Of a stretch of 64,000 bases of DNA, positions 16,040 through 25,894 are shown piece after piece. The notes beneath the pieces were generated by a model. That model did no database searches, had not been told where the DNA came from, and worked only from the letters and a program-made list of their open reading frames with translations. Numbering within the stretch: position 1 is the first letter of the stretch; the number at the start of each line of letters is the position of its first letter. The stretch spans positions 62,001 to 126,000 of the forward strand of contig CAXXFJ010000011.1 in the NCBI GenBank assembly GCA_963677415.2. Direction: 5' to 3'. Source of the DNA: JAQUTK01 sp963677415. GTDB taxonomy: Bacteria > Bacteroidota > Bacteroidia > Bacteroidales > JAQUTK01. The position numbers and the translations under genes are program-made.

Positions 16040-17212
16040 ATGAATGATGCATCAGAAGAATTAGAGAAGGGTATGAAGCACCCCAAAGAAATAAAGGAAA
16101 TAATAATTACGGCTCAAAAAGATAAAGCTCTCAGCAAAGAACAACAAACGTTTAACCGTCTAACTAAAAGGATTAGTGATCTGCAGGATGAAATTGTTTT
16201 GGAAACAGAGAAATGCGAAAGATTGCTTGCACTTCATACCGGGAAGATTCCTAAGCTCGAAAAAAACATTGCGGAGCGTCAAATGAAACTAGCAAAGATA
16301 ATTTCGTATTCCACCCAATCCAATAAGTATGGTAAACGACAGTTGAAAAATATTGAATGTGTGATTCTCCATCTCTTTGATCAGGCTTTTGCTGTCATAG
16401 ATCCGGATGATGAAACAGAACTCTTGTACAATCAATGGGCGGGATTCAGTTATCAGGAAAAAATAGAAATGGAGATGGAAGTGATGACACAGGCGATAGC
16501 TGATATGAGGAAGATGATGGAGATGATGGACTCTCTGTCTGATTTAATGATGGATGCTGAGCTATCGGATTTTCATGAATCACCGGAGTCTTTTGTTCGC
16601 TCTCAAGAGAAAGATAATTCTTCTTCCAATCGAAAGAAGAGCAAGAAAGAGTTGGAAAAAGAACTTCGCAGGAATCAGGAAGAGACCATGAAATTGAAAA
16701 GTATGCGTAATATCTATATCTCTCTGGTAAAAGTGCTTCACCCTGATACTGAAACAGATCCATTAGAGATAATGCGCAAAGATGAGTTAATGAAAAAGGT
16801 GACGGTTGCCTATAACGACAAAGATCTCACAACATTATTGAAGCTCGAAATGGAATGGGTTTCTTCCGAAGCTCACAACCTTGACTTGATGACCAAAGAT
16901 AAACTTAAGATCTACATTGCGTCGCTCAAAGAGCAGGTAGAAGAATTGGAAAACGATAAAGCGTCTATTGGAAATCACCCACGATTTCAAAGTGTAAAGT
17001 ATTTTGCCGGTCTTCCTGAAAGCATGGCAGTCATTGAGATCAAAAGAGCCATAGCTGAACTCAAATTTAAAAAGAAGGCTTTTGAAAAAATAGTCAAGTT
17101 TCTTTCGCAACCCAATCCCAAGAAAGAGATTCTATCTTTTGTAACTATTATGATGGAACGACTCAATCAACGTAGTTTCGAAGATGATCTTGAGGATCTT
17201 TTTAGTCTATAA
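16040..17212 (+). CDS. Coiled-coil protein with a J-domain-like segment
   Basis: A 390-residue, highly charged cytoplasmic protein without signal peptide or membrane segment. Residues about 25-90 and 195-225 are predicted long helices. Near residue 235 it reads YISLVKVLHPDTETDP followed by KDELMKKVTVAYNDKDL, which has the H-P-D motif between two helices that defines DnaJ domains; the following helix and the DLTTLLKLE end also fit. It could therefore recruit an Hsp70, but no Gly/Phe or zinc region of a classic DnaJ is present. A methionine-rich stretch (about 137-175) lies before it. It stands alone between two terminators. Cellular role unknown. Confidence 0.75.
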   Translation: MNDASEELEKGMKHPKEIKEIIITAQKDKALSKEQQTFNRLTKRISDLQDEIVLETEKCERLLALHTGKIPKLEKNIAERQMKLAKIISYSTQSNKYGKRQLKNIECVILHLFDQAFAVIDPDDETELLYNQWAGFSYQEKIEMEMEVMTQAIADMRKMMEMMDSLSDLMMDAELSDFHESPESFVRSQEKDNSSSNRKKSKKELEKELRRNQEETMKLKSMRNIYISLVKVLHPDTETDPLEIMRKDELMKKVTVAYNDKDLTTLLKLEMEWVSSEAHNLDLMTKDKLKIYIASLKEQVEELENDKASIGNHPRFQSVKYFAGLPESMAVIEIKRAIAELKFKKKAFEKIVKFLSQPNPKKEILSFVTIMMERLNQRSFEDDLEDLFSL

Positions 17213-17238
17213 AGAGTAGCAACGCTAAGCAAAGCGGC

Positions 17239-17295
17239 ACCTGTGCGTCAATCCTTTCATCCTTAGGAAGGGATCCACGCACAGGTATCGTTTTT
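17239..17295 (+). terminator. Terminator after the J-domain gene
   Basis: ACCTGTGCGT (17239-17248) pairs perfectly with ACGCACAGGT (17277-17286); the enclosed bases contain CCTT/AAGG that can extend the structure. TTTTT follows at 17291-17295, overlapping the end of the convergent GH2 gene. Confidence 0.7.
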
Positions 17296-20128
17296 ATTGA
17301 AAGAGAGCTTGGAGTTTGTCTGCATCAATGGCTGTTGCCGGATGGAATGAAGTGCCTGTCATGTAAGTTTCCAAACTATACAAAAGCTGTCTGGCCTCCG
17401 GACGTTTATCCGCATCTGTCAGTAAGTCTGCCCCTGAAATAAGTAGGAAGCCTTTTCCTACCTTCACCTCCAGAATCAATCCCAGCGGACGGTTTGTAAA
17501 CCAGTCGTCAATGAGCCGAACAATTGGGTTCAGTTCTGGTGCAAAGTCTGATAATAATATAGCGTTTGAGTGACTCATTGCATCCCACCATTGCCAGTTG
17601 CTGTGATATTCCGTTGGGAAGTCAGCCAGTGCCGGATGTTTCGGGTCGCACAGGATTCCCAACGTATGAGGTGCCTGCCCGTTTGTCCAGGAAGTATTCC
17701 AAAAAATACTGGAGAAACCTACGCCAACACTTCCACCTTTCTCCTCCTTTACACTCCCTTTTGTGATTGTCAGCAATACTTTGCCCCCACTGTTCAGGGT
17801 TTCAATTGCCTTGGTATCTAGTTTTTGAGTCACCAATATTTCTCCCTTCACTTCAGGTAGGGTAGATGGATAGACCCAGATATCCCAGCTATTCTCAAAA
17901 TTATCTACAGAAACAGTCAGCCTGAGTCGGGCAGCTTTGGTTATTCCTGATAAATCCTGCTTGATTACACCAAGCTGAGTAGCATTCCCAATTGGAATAT
18001 CTGTTTTGACCAGTGTTCCCAGAGCAATAATCTTATTTGATTGATCTACCAGTTTCCATGCAGGAACCACATCATTCAGAGGTTTCTCTCCGAAATGAGA
18101 TATTTCAACAGAAGCAGTCAGAGTCTCATTTGAATTGAATATCATTTTTGGCAAACGCACTAAAGGTACCGTTGCATTACAAAAACGGCTATATTCTTGA
18201 GGAGTGATATATCCTTTTTCTTTCCAGAATGGACTCAATACACCGACCAATGCTGTTCCCTGTCCCGGAAAGTCGTGCAGATCCAGCAATTGGAAGCCAC
18301 CAAAGTCAGGTGTGCGTAGAGCCGCCTCAATATCCGCTTTGTAACAAAGCGCCTGCAGTTTGCCGGAAGCCAGCAGAAAACTATCAGCTAACTGTGCCAT
18401 ATGATTTTCCTTCAGAGTTTCCTTGAATATCTCAAAGTTCCTGGCTTTCATGACCCCGTCATACTGAGCTATCTCTTTGAAATCAGGATAGACACACCAT
18501 TGTCCAATTTCATGACTAACTGTTGGTTTGCCGTTGTCAGGTAATTTCTTTGACCAATCGTAGTCTGATCTTGGTGGTTGAGCGTTAATGACACTTTTCA
18601 GTTGCTCTCCCCATTGCTGGATACGCGGTGCGGGTGTGCTGTTAAAATCACTCTCAGGAAGTATTGGCCAACCGGCACCGGTAGAATAGAGACGGCGTGA
18701 ATCTTTCTTTTTCCAGTACGTATCAAAGTCTGCCAGCCATTTATTCGAACCTTTTCCAGCCGGTTCATTTCCGTAAAGCATCATACAGAAGGAAGGGTGA
18801 TTGCCAAAGGCATTGACAATACGTTCGCTCTCTTCGTAGATGAATTTATCCAACGGCTTACCATCGCCAATAGTTGCTCCGTCATTCGCCCATGATGAGC
18901 ATTCAATATGCAGATACAAACCGAGTTTGTCCGCTGCTTCGAAGGCTGCTTCCGGAGGACACCAGGAGTGAAATCGGAAATGGTTAAGGCCATGCGCTTT
19001 GGCCACTTTGTAGATATCCATCCAGAATTGCGTATCTGTTGCCGGATAACCGGTCTTTGGGAAGATAGAACATTCCAACGTGCCTCTCAGGATAATTGGC
19101 CTGCCGTTAATGGTAAACTGAGTGCCTTTGGTTTTGAATTCGCGCATACCGAAAGTAATCTCTTTGACATCCCTCCCTTTCTTGGAATCCAAGGTAACAA
19201 CCATCTTGTAAAGATTTGGGTGAAACTCATCCCAGAGCATTGGATCACTTCCCATCGGATATTCCAGTTCGATCTCTTTTGTGGTATTATCCACGAATAC
19301 TTTTGTATCCAAAGCATTCATTTTCTGACCGTTCTCTGCAAGCTGAGCCTGCAAACTGATACTTCCTTTTATTTTCTTTCCGGCACTATTATTCAATGTA
19401 ACTTTGACTTTCACCTTCTTGTCGGCAAGGTTTGGATATACTTTTACATCCGACACGAATAATGAAGGAGTAGCCTGAAGTTCCAGTTTCCCCACCATCC
19501 CATTCCAGTTTGTCTGAGTGTGGTCAGTAATACTACTGGAGTTTGGGCCTACATTGATCTCTTTCACTCTGTTATCCACGCGAACTGTGATTGTGTGTTT
19601 TCCGGGCACCATCCATTGAGTAAGATCAAAGATGTGAGGAGCTCCCAATGCATTTTGCATGCCCGCTTCCTGATCGTCAATCCAAACCGATGTTTCCCAA
19701 TGGCAACGCTCCAGATATAGTTGAATGGATTTACCTTTCCAGTCGGCTGGAATAGTTACCTCTTTCTGATACCAAGCCGCCCCCACGTAGTATTTGACTG
19801 GTTGCAGAAAGAAAGGCACTTTGATATTATCCGGCTGGCGATACTTCTCATATCTGGGAATTGTAAAATAAGACGCATCATTCAGTGTGCCTGTCCACGG
19901 AGTTTTGAGAGTTATGTCATCCCCTTTTCCATTCGTCGTCATGGAGCCGGGTAGGTTTACTTTGTCCGCCAAAGACTGATTGTACCATTTCTCTTGTATC
20001 CCTTTATCCTCACGATCAATGGCAAAGCGCCATTCTCCGGACAAATTAATGTTACCTTCTGTCTTCTTTGCAATGACCGGCATCAAAGCCATCATTATCA
20101 GACAAGTTAAGATCAGCTTTTTAATCAT
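17294..20128 (-). CDS. Glycoside hydrolase family 2 enzyme
   Basis: A 944-residue exported hydrolase (signal peptide ending near VIAKK). Order of domains: sugar-binding jelly roll (about 28-215, with LSGEWRF and WYQKEVTIP), immunoglobulin-like domain (about 220-330), TIM barrel (about 340-640) and a C-terminal extension of about 300 residues. In the barrel MLYGNEPAG near 454 carries the Asn-Glu acid/base and SHEIGQW near 538 the likely nucleophile Glu. The substrate cannot be read from sequence; beta-galactosidase and beta-glucuronidase activities are typical of GH2. It is last in an operon with an MFS sugar porter and a DUF5107/TPR protein, 33 bases after the latter. Confidence 0.88.
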   Translation of the reverse strand: MIKKLILTCLIMMALMPVIAKKTEGNINLSGEWRFAIDREDKGIQEKWYNQSLADKVNLPGSMTTNGKGDDITLKTPWTGTLNDASYFTIPRYEKYRQPDNIKVPFFLQPVKYYVGAAWYQKEVTIPADWKGKSIQLYLERCHWETSVWIDDQEAGMQNALGAPHIFDLTQWMVPGKHTITVRVDNRVKEINVGPNSSSITDHTQTNWNGMVGKLELQATPSLFVSDVKVYPNLADKKVKVKVTLNNSAGKKIKGSISLQAQLAENGQKMNALDTKVFVDNTTKEIELEYPMGSDPMLWDEFHPNLYKMVVTLDSKKGRDVKEITFGMREFKTKGTQFTINGRPIILRGTLECSIFPKTGYPATDTQFWMDIYKVAKAHGLNHFRFHSWCPPEAAFEAADKLGLYLHIECSSWANDGATIGDGKPLDKFIYEESERIVNAFGNHPSFCMMLYGNEPAGKGSNKWLADFDTYWKKKDSRRLYSTGAGWPILPESDFNSTPAPRIQQWGEQLKSVINAQPPRSDYDWSKKLPDNGKPTVSHEIGQWCVYPDFKEIAQYDGVMKARNFEIFKETLKENHMAQLADSFLLASGKLQALCYKADIEAALRTPDFGGFQLLDLHDFPGQGTALVGVLSPFWKEKGYITPQEYSRFCNATVPLVRLPKMIFNSNETLTASVEISHFGEKPLNDVVPAWKLVDQSNKIIALGTLVKTDIPIGNATQLGVIKQDLSGITKAARLRLTVSVDNFENSWDIWVYPSTLPEVKGEILVTQKLDTKAIETLNSGGKVLLTITKGSVKEEKGGSVGVGFSSIFWNTSWTNGQAPHTLGILCDPKHPALADFPTEYHSNWQWWDAMSHSNAILLSDFAPELNPIVRLIDDWFTNRPLGLILEVKVGKGFLLISGADLLTDADKRPEARQLLYSLETYMTGTSFHPATAIDADKLQALFQ

Positions 20129-20161
20129 GTTTTCCCTTTTTTTTGTATGGTGTTGTTACTC

Positions 20162-21946
20162 TTATAGCAAGCTACTTCTCATAGCCATAATTCCCTGATG
20201 ATTGGGATCCTGTGCAGCCGCCCTGTTCAGAAGCTCCAATGCTTTCTTTTTGTTTCCAAGTCCCTGCTCGCCCAGTGCCATCATGTAATTGCAATGGATA
20301 CTGTTTCGCAGGTTAAGATCATCGTCCCAGATCAATAAATCAGGGAGTGACACTGCGAAATAATCCATCTTTATGGTGTCGTTCAAATGCTTTTCCCCGA
20401 AGTTGATTAACCTCAGGAAGCGGTTTGATGCTTCTTCTTGACGTCCAAGTTTCAGAAGAGCAAGTCCCTGATAATAGATCTTGTCTGGTTTTTGGTCGTT
20501 GTAGTAGATGGCCGCGGCAGGTTCGCTTGTGCCGTCTTTTGCTAACTCCCAATAGGAAAAAGCCTTCTCATTATTCCCCATTGCTTCATAGGCACATCCC
20601 AGGTAATAATGGAAATCATTCTCCTGTGCATTGAAAAGTTTCCCTTCGCCCAGATGATGCGGATAGATCAGACACTCTTCCAACAATCCGATGGCTACTT
20701 CATTCTTGCCGAACTGAAGTGCTTGTTTTGCCAATTCCATGCGGGCAATCTGATACTGTGCACTCACTTTCCCTTCCCCACCTTCCCATGGATGAAACTT
20801 ATGTGCATCGAGCATCTCTTTTGCTTCCTGATACCGTCCCAATTGATTCAGCAGCGTAATTACTTCCAGATAAAGATCGTCACGCTGTTCCACCAAGTCG
20901 TAGTATTTCTTCATGAAAGCCAGCCGTTCTTCCTGCGGACGATTGATTCGCTTGTACAACTGGTCGAGCTCCATCAGTATGCGGGCATCGGAAGTATCCA
21001 GCGAAAATGCCCTTTCCAGACAATCGACAGCCTTTTTTGTCTTTCCCTGTTTGTTGAAATACCCCAGCGACAGGTTACGTAGTACGGTCGGGAATGAGTG
21101 ATCCAATTTAGCAGAAAGCTCCCAGTTTGCTATTGCCTCCTGATACTGACGTTTGTCATACCAAAGATTACCGAGATAGTAAGGTGCCTTCGCATCTGTT
21201 GGATTCTTTTCCTTTGCATATTCCAACGCAAGAATATCCTCCAGCCGGTTTGGAAAACAATAGTCCGGTGCATGAGCAGCAGCTTTTGCAAAACTGTCTG
21301 CCGCCTCCTTTTTGCCTGCCAAACTCTGTGCTCGGGCCAGGTAATACCAGGTCATTGGAGTGGTCTCAATCTGTGTCGCAACATGCCAGACCTTAATAGC
21401 TTCCTCCAGAAATCCGGCGGCTACATAATCCAATGCAATCTCATCATAATTAGAAGCCTTAACGTGCATCAGTTCATTCATCAGAGTAAGTGCCTCTTCG
21501 TTACCCGTCAGCAGGTATTTTTCAAACAAACAGCCGTAATTGAAACGGTCAATTTGTAAGGATTCATCAATCAATGCCAATGCCTCCTTTTCTCGTCCGG
21601 CGACACGCAGGAGTGCAGTCTTCAGATGACGGGCACGGTGATTATGTCCGTTACGAATCAAACTCTTCTCTATTTCTTCCAATGCATCGCCAATTCTTCC
21701 CAGCGCTGCGGAGATTTGCGCGCAACTAAAGTAACCGGCATCCTGCCAAGCTGCATTCCAACACGCTTTAAAGAAAGCATCGTAAGCTTCTTCGTCACGC
21801 CCCTGATATTTCAAAGAGAGTCCCAAGTTGTATAACGGTTCACCGTCGTACGGATTTGGATTGCGTTGTAACTGCGTCTCAACAGCTGTTCGCAGATAAC
21901 GCTCCGCTTTGCTGAACTGTCCGCGACGGAGCAGCCAAAGTCCCAT
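20162..21946 (-). CDS. TPR-repeat C-terminal part of a frameshift-split DUF5107 protein
   Basis: 594 codons of tetratricopeptide repeats: successive helices such as AERYLRTAVETQ, EPLYNLGLSLKYQGRDEEAY, APYYLGNLWYDKRQYQEAI and DFHYYLGCAYEAMGNNEKA, running to the stop. In related genomes this is the C-terminal two-thirds of one protein of about 1,100 residues whose N-terminal part is DUF5107. Here the two parts lie in different frames and overlap by 136 bases. Restoring one base near 21969-21973 joins them as KRE-x-GNVQNNNAMGL, so this reading frame has no independent start. It is a real gene segment but probably either a pseudogene or a sequence error. Confidence 0.8.
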   Translation of the reverse strand: MGLWLLRRGQFSKAERYLRTAVETQLQRNPNPYDGEPLYNLGLSLKYQGRDEEAYDAFFKACWNAAWQDAGYFSCAQISAALGRIGDALEEIEKSLIRNGHNHRARHLKTALLRVAGREKEALALIDESLQIDRFNYGCLFEKYLLTGNEEALTLMNELMHVKASNYDEIALDYVAAGFLEEAIKVWHVATQIETTPMTWYYLARAQSLAGKKEAADSFAKAAAHAPDYCFPNRLEDILALEYAKEKNPTDAKAPYYLGNLWYDKRQYQEAIANWELSAKLDHSFPTVLRNLSLGYFNKQGKTKKAVDCLERAFSLDTSDARILMELDQLYKRINRPQEERLAFMKKYYDLVEQRDDLYLEVITLLNQLGRYQEAKEMLDAHKFHPWEGGEGKVSAQYQIARMELAKQALQFGKNEVAIGLLEECLIYPHHLGEGKLFNAQENDFHYYLGCAYEAMGNNEKAFSYWELAKDGTSEPAAAIYYNDQKPDKIYYQGLALLKLGRQEEASNRFLRLINFGEKHLNDTIKMDYFAVSLPDLLIWDDDLNLRNSIHCNYMMALGEQGLGNKKKALELLNRAAAQDPNHQGIMAMRSSLL

Positions 21947-23451
21947 CGCATTATTATTCTGTACATTGCCCGTTCCCGTTTCAGCGCCTCGAGATAATAG
22001 TCTGTCGGATTATAGGTCGCATGACGATACTGCTCCAGATGCAACCCCGTCAGATAAAGTTGTTCGATTGAAGGTGTCTCTTCCGGCGAGAGAGCTGCTT
22101 TTGCCGATTCCGGTATTGGTTTGGAGTCGTTCTTCTCCGGTTTCCAGTCCAATACAAGTTTTCCTTGTGGGTTATAAATTGCAAGAGAAAGTTCGTCCAT
22201 CCGGCATCCCTTCATCTCAATTTCTTTTTCATAGACCATCTCCGGAGTAAGAGTCTGTTCATCTTCCAGCAAGAGACTCTCTTTGCCGGACAATACAATC
22301 CGCAACGATTGCTGAGAAGTGGCAAACAGTTTGAGGCAAACCTTTCCCCCTTCCACTTCGTCTATATTCAGCAGTAAATCTTTACTTGCATTCTTGACAA
22401 CACCCAGTTCGCGGTAGGGGAGAAAATACTGAGTGAAACTCTTCTCCTCATAGGGCTGTAACCAAGAGAAGTCCGGCTGATTGTCCGTATATACCCCCGC
22501 CATCAATTCGATATACGGACCATTGTTGTCTGTCAGGTTCCGGTCCCAAGCCCGGCCGAAATCTCCATTTCCCCAGGTCCATTGCTTCTTGCCCGGTGAA
22601 ACGTGATGGTTTGCCACATGCAACACACCTGCCCGTGTATCATTCTCATATCCACCCACAAAGTTGAAACGACTTTGGATAGCCATATACGATGTTGGCA
22701 CCGGGATATTCTTGTAATTAGAGATATCCACACCGGCAGAATAATCCATCTTATAATACGTACCCGTAGCAATAGGGAATGTTGAGACATCCCGTTTGCC
22801 ATGGTCAAAGACCGCATTCACATCCGGTGGGAATACGCTTTGGTAATAATCGTTGACCGCTACCGCAGGATTGGCCCACCACAGGAAGGTCTGTGGCATC
22901 GGGGTTCGGTTATACAATTTGCCTTTAATCTCCAGATAGGCAACACCCGGTCTCAGTGTGAATCCCGCCATCCCCTTCTGGTGAAACATCTGTTCCATTT
23001 CGCTGACCCATACCGTCACGCTGCCGTCAGGAAACTCCTCAATGTAGCTGTCAATACATTGAAATGTACTTGGACGATGGTGTTGAGGCCAGTTGAATTC
23101 GATACCGCCTGAGATCCAGGGACCAGTCAGTCCGACAAGCGCCGGCTTCACCACTTCATTGTAATAGATGAAATGACGTTGTTTGATCTTATCATAGGCC
23201 ATTTGTACACGACCACCCAGTTCAGGCAGGATCATCACCTTGATATATTCATTCTCCAGATAGATGGCATGATACACTTTGTCCCTCTTTTCATCCGCAA
23301 TCTTTTCTATTACCGGATAGGGATATACCACGCCGCTACTCCCTTGATAGACTCTCTTTTCAAGAAATATAGGATTCTTTTCGGGTTGACCTATTTCATA
23401 GGTTGGTAGGATGACGTCTTCTTTCCAGGCTTTTACCATTTTGCTGTTCAT
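21811..23451 (-). CDS. DUF5107 N-terminal part of the same frameshift-split protein
   Basis: A 546-codon frame; residues 1 to about 500 are a DUF5107 domain with a carbohydrate-binding, aldose-epimerase-like beta sandwich (GGRVQMAYD, GIEFNWPQHH, NPAVAVNDYY). The last 45 or so residues, after LEALKRE, are out-of-frame sequence and do not resemble anything. Its ATG overlaps the TGA of the MFS gene (ATGA), so it is translationally coupled to the porter. Without the TPR part it would be a truncated product. These proteins accompany GH2-type sugar loci in Bacteroidetes; their biochemical role is not established. Confidence 0.8.
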   Translation of the reverse strand: MNSKMVKAWKEDVILPTYEIGQPEKNPIFLEKRVYQGSSGVVYPYPVIEKIADEKRDKVYHAIYLENEYIKVMILPELGGRVQMAYDKIKQRHFIYYNEVVKPALVGLTGPWISGGIEFNWPQHHRPSTFQCIDSYIEEFPDGSVTVWVSEMEQMFHQKGMAGFTLRPGVAYLEIKGKLYNRTPMPQTFLWWANPAVAVNDYYQSVFPPDVNAVFDHGKRDVSTFPIATGTYYKMDYSAGVDISNYKNIPVPTSYMAIQSRFNFVGGYENDTRAGVLHVANHHVSPGKKQWTWGNGDFGRAWDRNLTDNNGPYIELMAGVYTDNQPDFSWLQPYEEKSFTQYFLPYRELGVVKNASKDLLLNIDEVEGGKVCLKLFATSQQSLRIVLSGKESLLLEDEQTLTPEMVYEKEIEMKGCRMDELSLAIYNPQGKLVLDWKPEKNDSKPIPESAKAALSPEETPSIEQLYLTGLHLEQYRHATYNPTDYYLEALKRERAMYRIIMRWDFGCSVADSSAKRSVICEQLLRRSYNAIQIRTTVNRYTTWDSL

Positions 23452-24836
23452 TTAATCAATTCTTTTTCCAACCTCTCCAATGATTTACCTTTTGTCTCCG
23501 GCAATTCTTTTTGAATGAAGATAAATCCGCCTATGCAGATTAGGCTATAAATCCAGAAGGTACCACTACTTCCCAAAAACTTGTTCAGTAAGGGAAATGT
23601 GTATGTCAGAGTGAAACAACCTGCCCACAAACCAAAGGTGCAGACAGCCATGGCTACACCACGCACTGAATTGGGAAATATCTCGGAGAGTAAGACCCAA
23701 GTCACTGGACCGAGTGACATGGCATAGCAAGCAATGGCCATGACCACCAATACGACCATAAACCATCCGCTGATCTCAAAGAAATAGCAGGCACCCAGTA
23801 TCAAATAAATACCTGCAAGTCCGCCCGCGCCAATCTTCATTAAAGCACGTCGTCCCAAGCGATCAACGGTAAAGATGGCGACAAAGGTGAATACCAGATT
23901 GGCAATTCCTGTAATGACAATATTAAATAAGACATCGTCCAATGTAAATCCTGCGGATTGGAATATCTCCTGAGCATAGTTGAAAATGACATTTGTGCCG
24001 CACCATTGCTGGAATATGGCAATTACAAGCCCAATGATCAACACCTTACGCATCGGACGGCTAAACAATTTCTTCAGACCTCCACTTTCACCTGCCTTTT
24101 GCTGATTTCCCTTTTCGATGTCAGTCACTTCTTGCTGTGCATAGTCGGAGCCGCCAATCTTAGTCAGAGCTGCCGATGCTTTCTGCTTATACCCGTTGAT
24201 ATACAACCAGCGCGGACTTTCCGGTATAAAGAAAACCAGTAGAAAGAATAAACCGGCAGGAAAAGCCGCTGCCCAAAACATCCATCGCCAGCCCATCATC
24301 CCGTTCCATGACTCTGCGATCTGCTGCGCGGTAAAGTCTACCGGCACAGGTTCGGCCAGCAGCCAGTTTACGATCTGAGCGCCCAATATGCCCAGCACAA
24401 TTGTCAGCTGGTTCAGAGAAACCAGTCTGCCACGAATCGCCGTAGGAGAGACTTCCGCGATATACATTGGTGAGAGATTTGAGGCAATCCCGATTCCTAT
24501 ACCACCCAGAAAGCGGGCAATCAGGAAAATAGTAAAGTCGGAAGCAGCTCCGGTGTAATAAGCAGAAATAAGGAATATCAAGGCAGAAACGATGAGCAAT
24601 TTCTTTCGTCCGAAACGGTCGGCAAGCATACCACTCAGCATCGCTCCGATGAGGCAGCCCAACAAAGCCACACTCATTGCCCACCCTTGCATAAAAGGAT
24701 CATTTGCAATCTGAAAGAACTGTTCGTAAAAAGGTTTGGCACCACCAATGACCACCCAGTCATAACCGAAGAGTAGTCCCCCCATTGCGGAAACCATGCA
24801 AATGAAATAGACAAATCTTTTGTTCAAGTTCTTCAT
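23448..24836 (-). CDS. MFS sugar porter (sugar:proton symporter family)
   Basis: A 462-residue inner membrane transporter with 12 hydrophobic helices. Signature sequences of the sugar porter family are present: GGLLFGYDWVVIGGA in helix 1, ADRFGRKKLL after helix 2, RFLGGIGIGIASNLSPMYIAEVSP, PESPRWL at the end of helix 6, VDRLGRRALM and the PETKGKSLE C-terminal motif. XylE- or AraE-like transport of a monosaccharide is likely; the sugar is unknown. It is first in the operon with DUF5107/TPR and GH2, and is divergent from an AraC-type regulator. Confidence 0.92.
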   Translation of the reverse strand: MKNLNKRFVYFICMVSAMGGLLFGYDWVVIGGAKPFYEQFFQIANDPFMQGWAMSVALLGCLIGAMLSGMLADRFGRKKLLIVSALIFLISAYYTGAASDFTIFLIARFLGGIGIGIASNLSPMYIAEVSPTAIRGRLVSLNQLTIVLGILGAQIVNWLLAEPVPVDFTAQQIAESWNGMMGWRWMFWAAAFPAGLFFLLVFFIPESPRWLYINGYKQKASAALTKIGGSDYAQQEVTDIEKGNQQKAGESGGLKKLFSRPMRKVLIIGLVIAIFQQWCGTNVIFNYAQEIFQSAGFTLDDVLFNIVITGIANLVFTFVAIFTVDRLGRRALMKIGAGGLAGIYLILGACYFFEISGWFMVVLVVMAIACYAMSLGPVTWVLLSEIFPNSVRGVAMAVCTFGLWAGCFTLTYTFPLLNKFLGSSGTFWIYSLICIGGFIFIQKELPETKGKSLERLEKELIK

Positions 24837-24936
24837 ATTCTATCAGATATTAATTTCAGAATGCAAAATAACTCCTTTTTAATCAGCATATAAATAGAAT
24901 ATTTTATTATTTAGATGGACTATTCTATTATTTCAG

Positions 24937-24944
24937 TAGTTTTG
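24937..24944 (+). promoter_or_regulatory. -7 element for the AraC-family regulator gene
   Basis: TAGTTTTG fits TAnnTTTG 28 bases before the ATG at 24972. It lies downstream of the other in-frame ATG at 24915 and so argues against that start. Confidence 0.4.
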
Positions 24945-24971
24945 CTGCAGATGTTTAATTGTAAGAGAAAA

Positions 24972-25862
24972 ATGAAAAGAAAAGATGGTTTCAGCGGACA
25001 GCGTGCAATCGTTCTCCCGCAAAGTCTGTTGGTGATGATGGAGCAAGATCCGTTCATGTCATCTCTTTATGTAACTGATATCGGTTATTATCCTGCAGCT
25101 GAAGGACATTACCGCAATCGTCCGAAGGGGATTCCACAATATATATTAATCTATTGTGTAAAAGGAGTGGGATGGTTTGAGGTGCAAGGATTGCGTCGTT
25201 CCGTACTTGAAAACCAGTACTTCATTCTTCCTGCTGGAGAGCCCCATTCCTATGGGACCAATGGTAGCAATCCATGGACTATTTACTGGATTCACTTTAA
25301 AGGAAGTCAGTCATCCTATTATACAGATCCTCTTAGTCAGTATCCTAAAGAAATTATTCCGTGTAAAACCTCTCGTATTGAAGAGCGAAATAACCTGTTT
25401 GAACAGGTTTATCATATGTTGGAAATGGGATATAGTGTGCAGCATTTGCAATTTGCGAATATTTCTTTGCACTATTATTTAGCAACCTTCAAATATCTGA
25501 ATCTCTATCGTCAATCCACACCGATAAGTCAGGATATGGATCAAGATGTGGTGGATCTGGCTATTCATTATATGAAAGAGAATATCGAAAAGACGCTAAA
25601 GGTTGAGGAAATTGCTCAGGAGTTTCATCTCTCACAACCCCATTTTTATGCTCAGTTTCTTAAAAAAACAGGTTCTTCTCCCATTAAATATCTTATCAAT
25701 CTTCGCATTCAGAAGGCGTGCAATTACCTGGATTTCAGTTCGATGAAAATTAACCATATCTGTTATAAGATCGGTTATGAGGACCCTCATTACTTCAGCC
25801 GGATCTTTACAAAGATCATGGGGATATCACCCCAAGCCTATCGGCAACGAGACAAGGGATAA
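24972..25862 (+). CDS. AraC-family transcriptional regulator of the sugar locus
   Basis: A 296-residue regulator. Residues about 20-150 form the cupin-like sugar-sensing domain (AEGHYRNRPKGIPQYILIYC, LPAGEPHSYG, WTIYWIHFKG). Residues about 190-290 hold two helix-turn-helix motifs: KVEEIAQEFHLSQPHFYAQFLKK and the second with INHICYKIGYEDPHYFSRIFTK followed by GISPQAYR, the family signature. It is divergent from the MFS-DUF5107-GH2 operon and probably activates it when the imported or released sugar binds. The start is set at MKRKDGFSG; 24915 is a less likely alternative. Confidence 0.92.
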   Translation: MKRKDGFSGQRAIVLPQSLLVMMEQDPFMSSLYVTDIGYYPAAEGHYRNRPKGIPQYILIYCVKGVGWFEVQGLRRSVLENQYFILPAGEPHSYGTNGSNPWTIYWIHFKGSQSSYYTDPLSQYPKEIIPCKTSRIEERNNLFEQVYHMLEMGYSVQHLQFANISLHYYLATFKYLNLYRQSTPISQDMDQDVVDLAIHYMKENIEKTLKVEEIAQEFHLSQPHFYAQFLKKTGSSPIKYLINLRIQKACNYLDFSSMKINHICYKIGYEDPHYFSRIFTKIMGISPQAYRQRDKG

Positions 25863-25894
25863 ATCTTGCGGTCATTTCGTCATTGCGGATAGTC

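Noticed and set aside
18908..19462. 184-codon plus-strand frame inside the GH2 gene
   Set aside because: It is antisense to a well-supported catalytic domain and has no recognisable sequence; a shadow frame.
20609..21559. Plus-strand frames of about 150 codons opposite the TPR gene
   Set aside because: Shadows of the tetratricopeptide repeats; no start signals or family resemblance.
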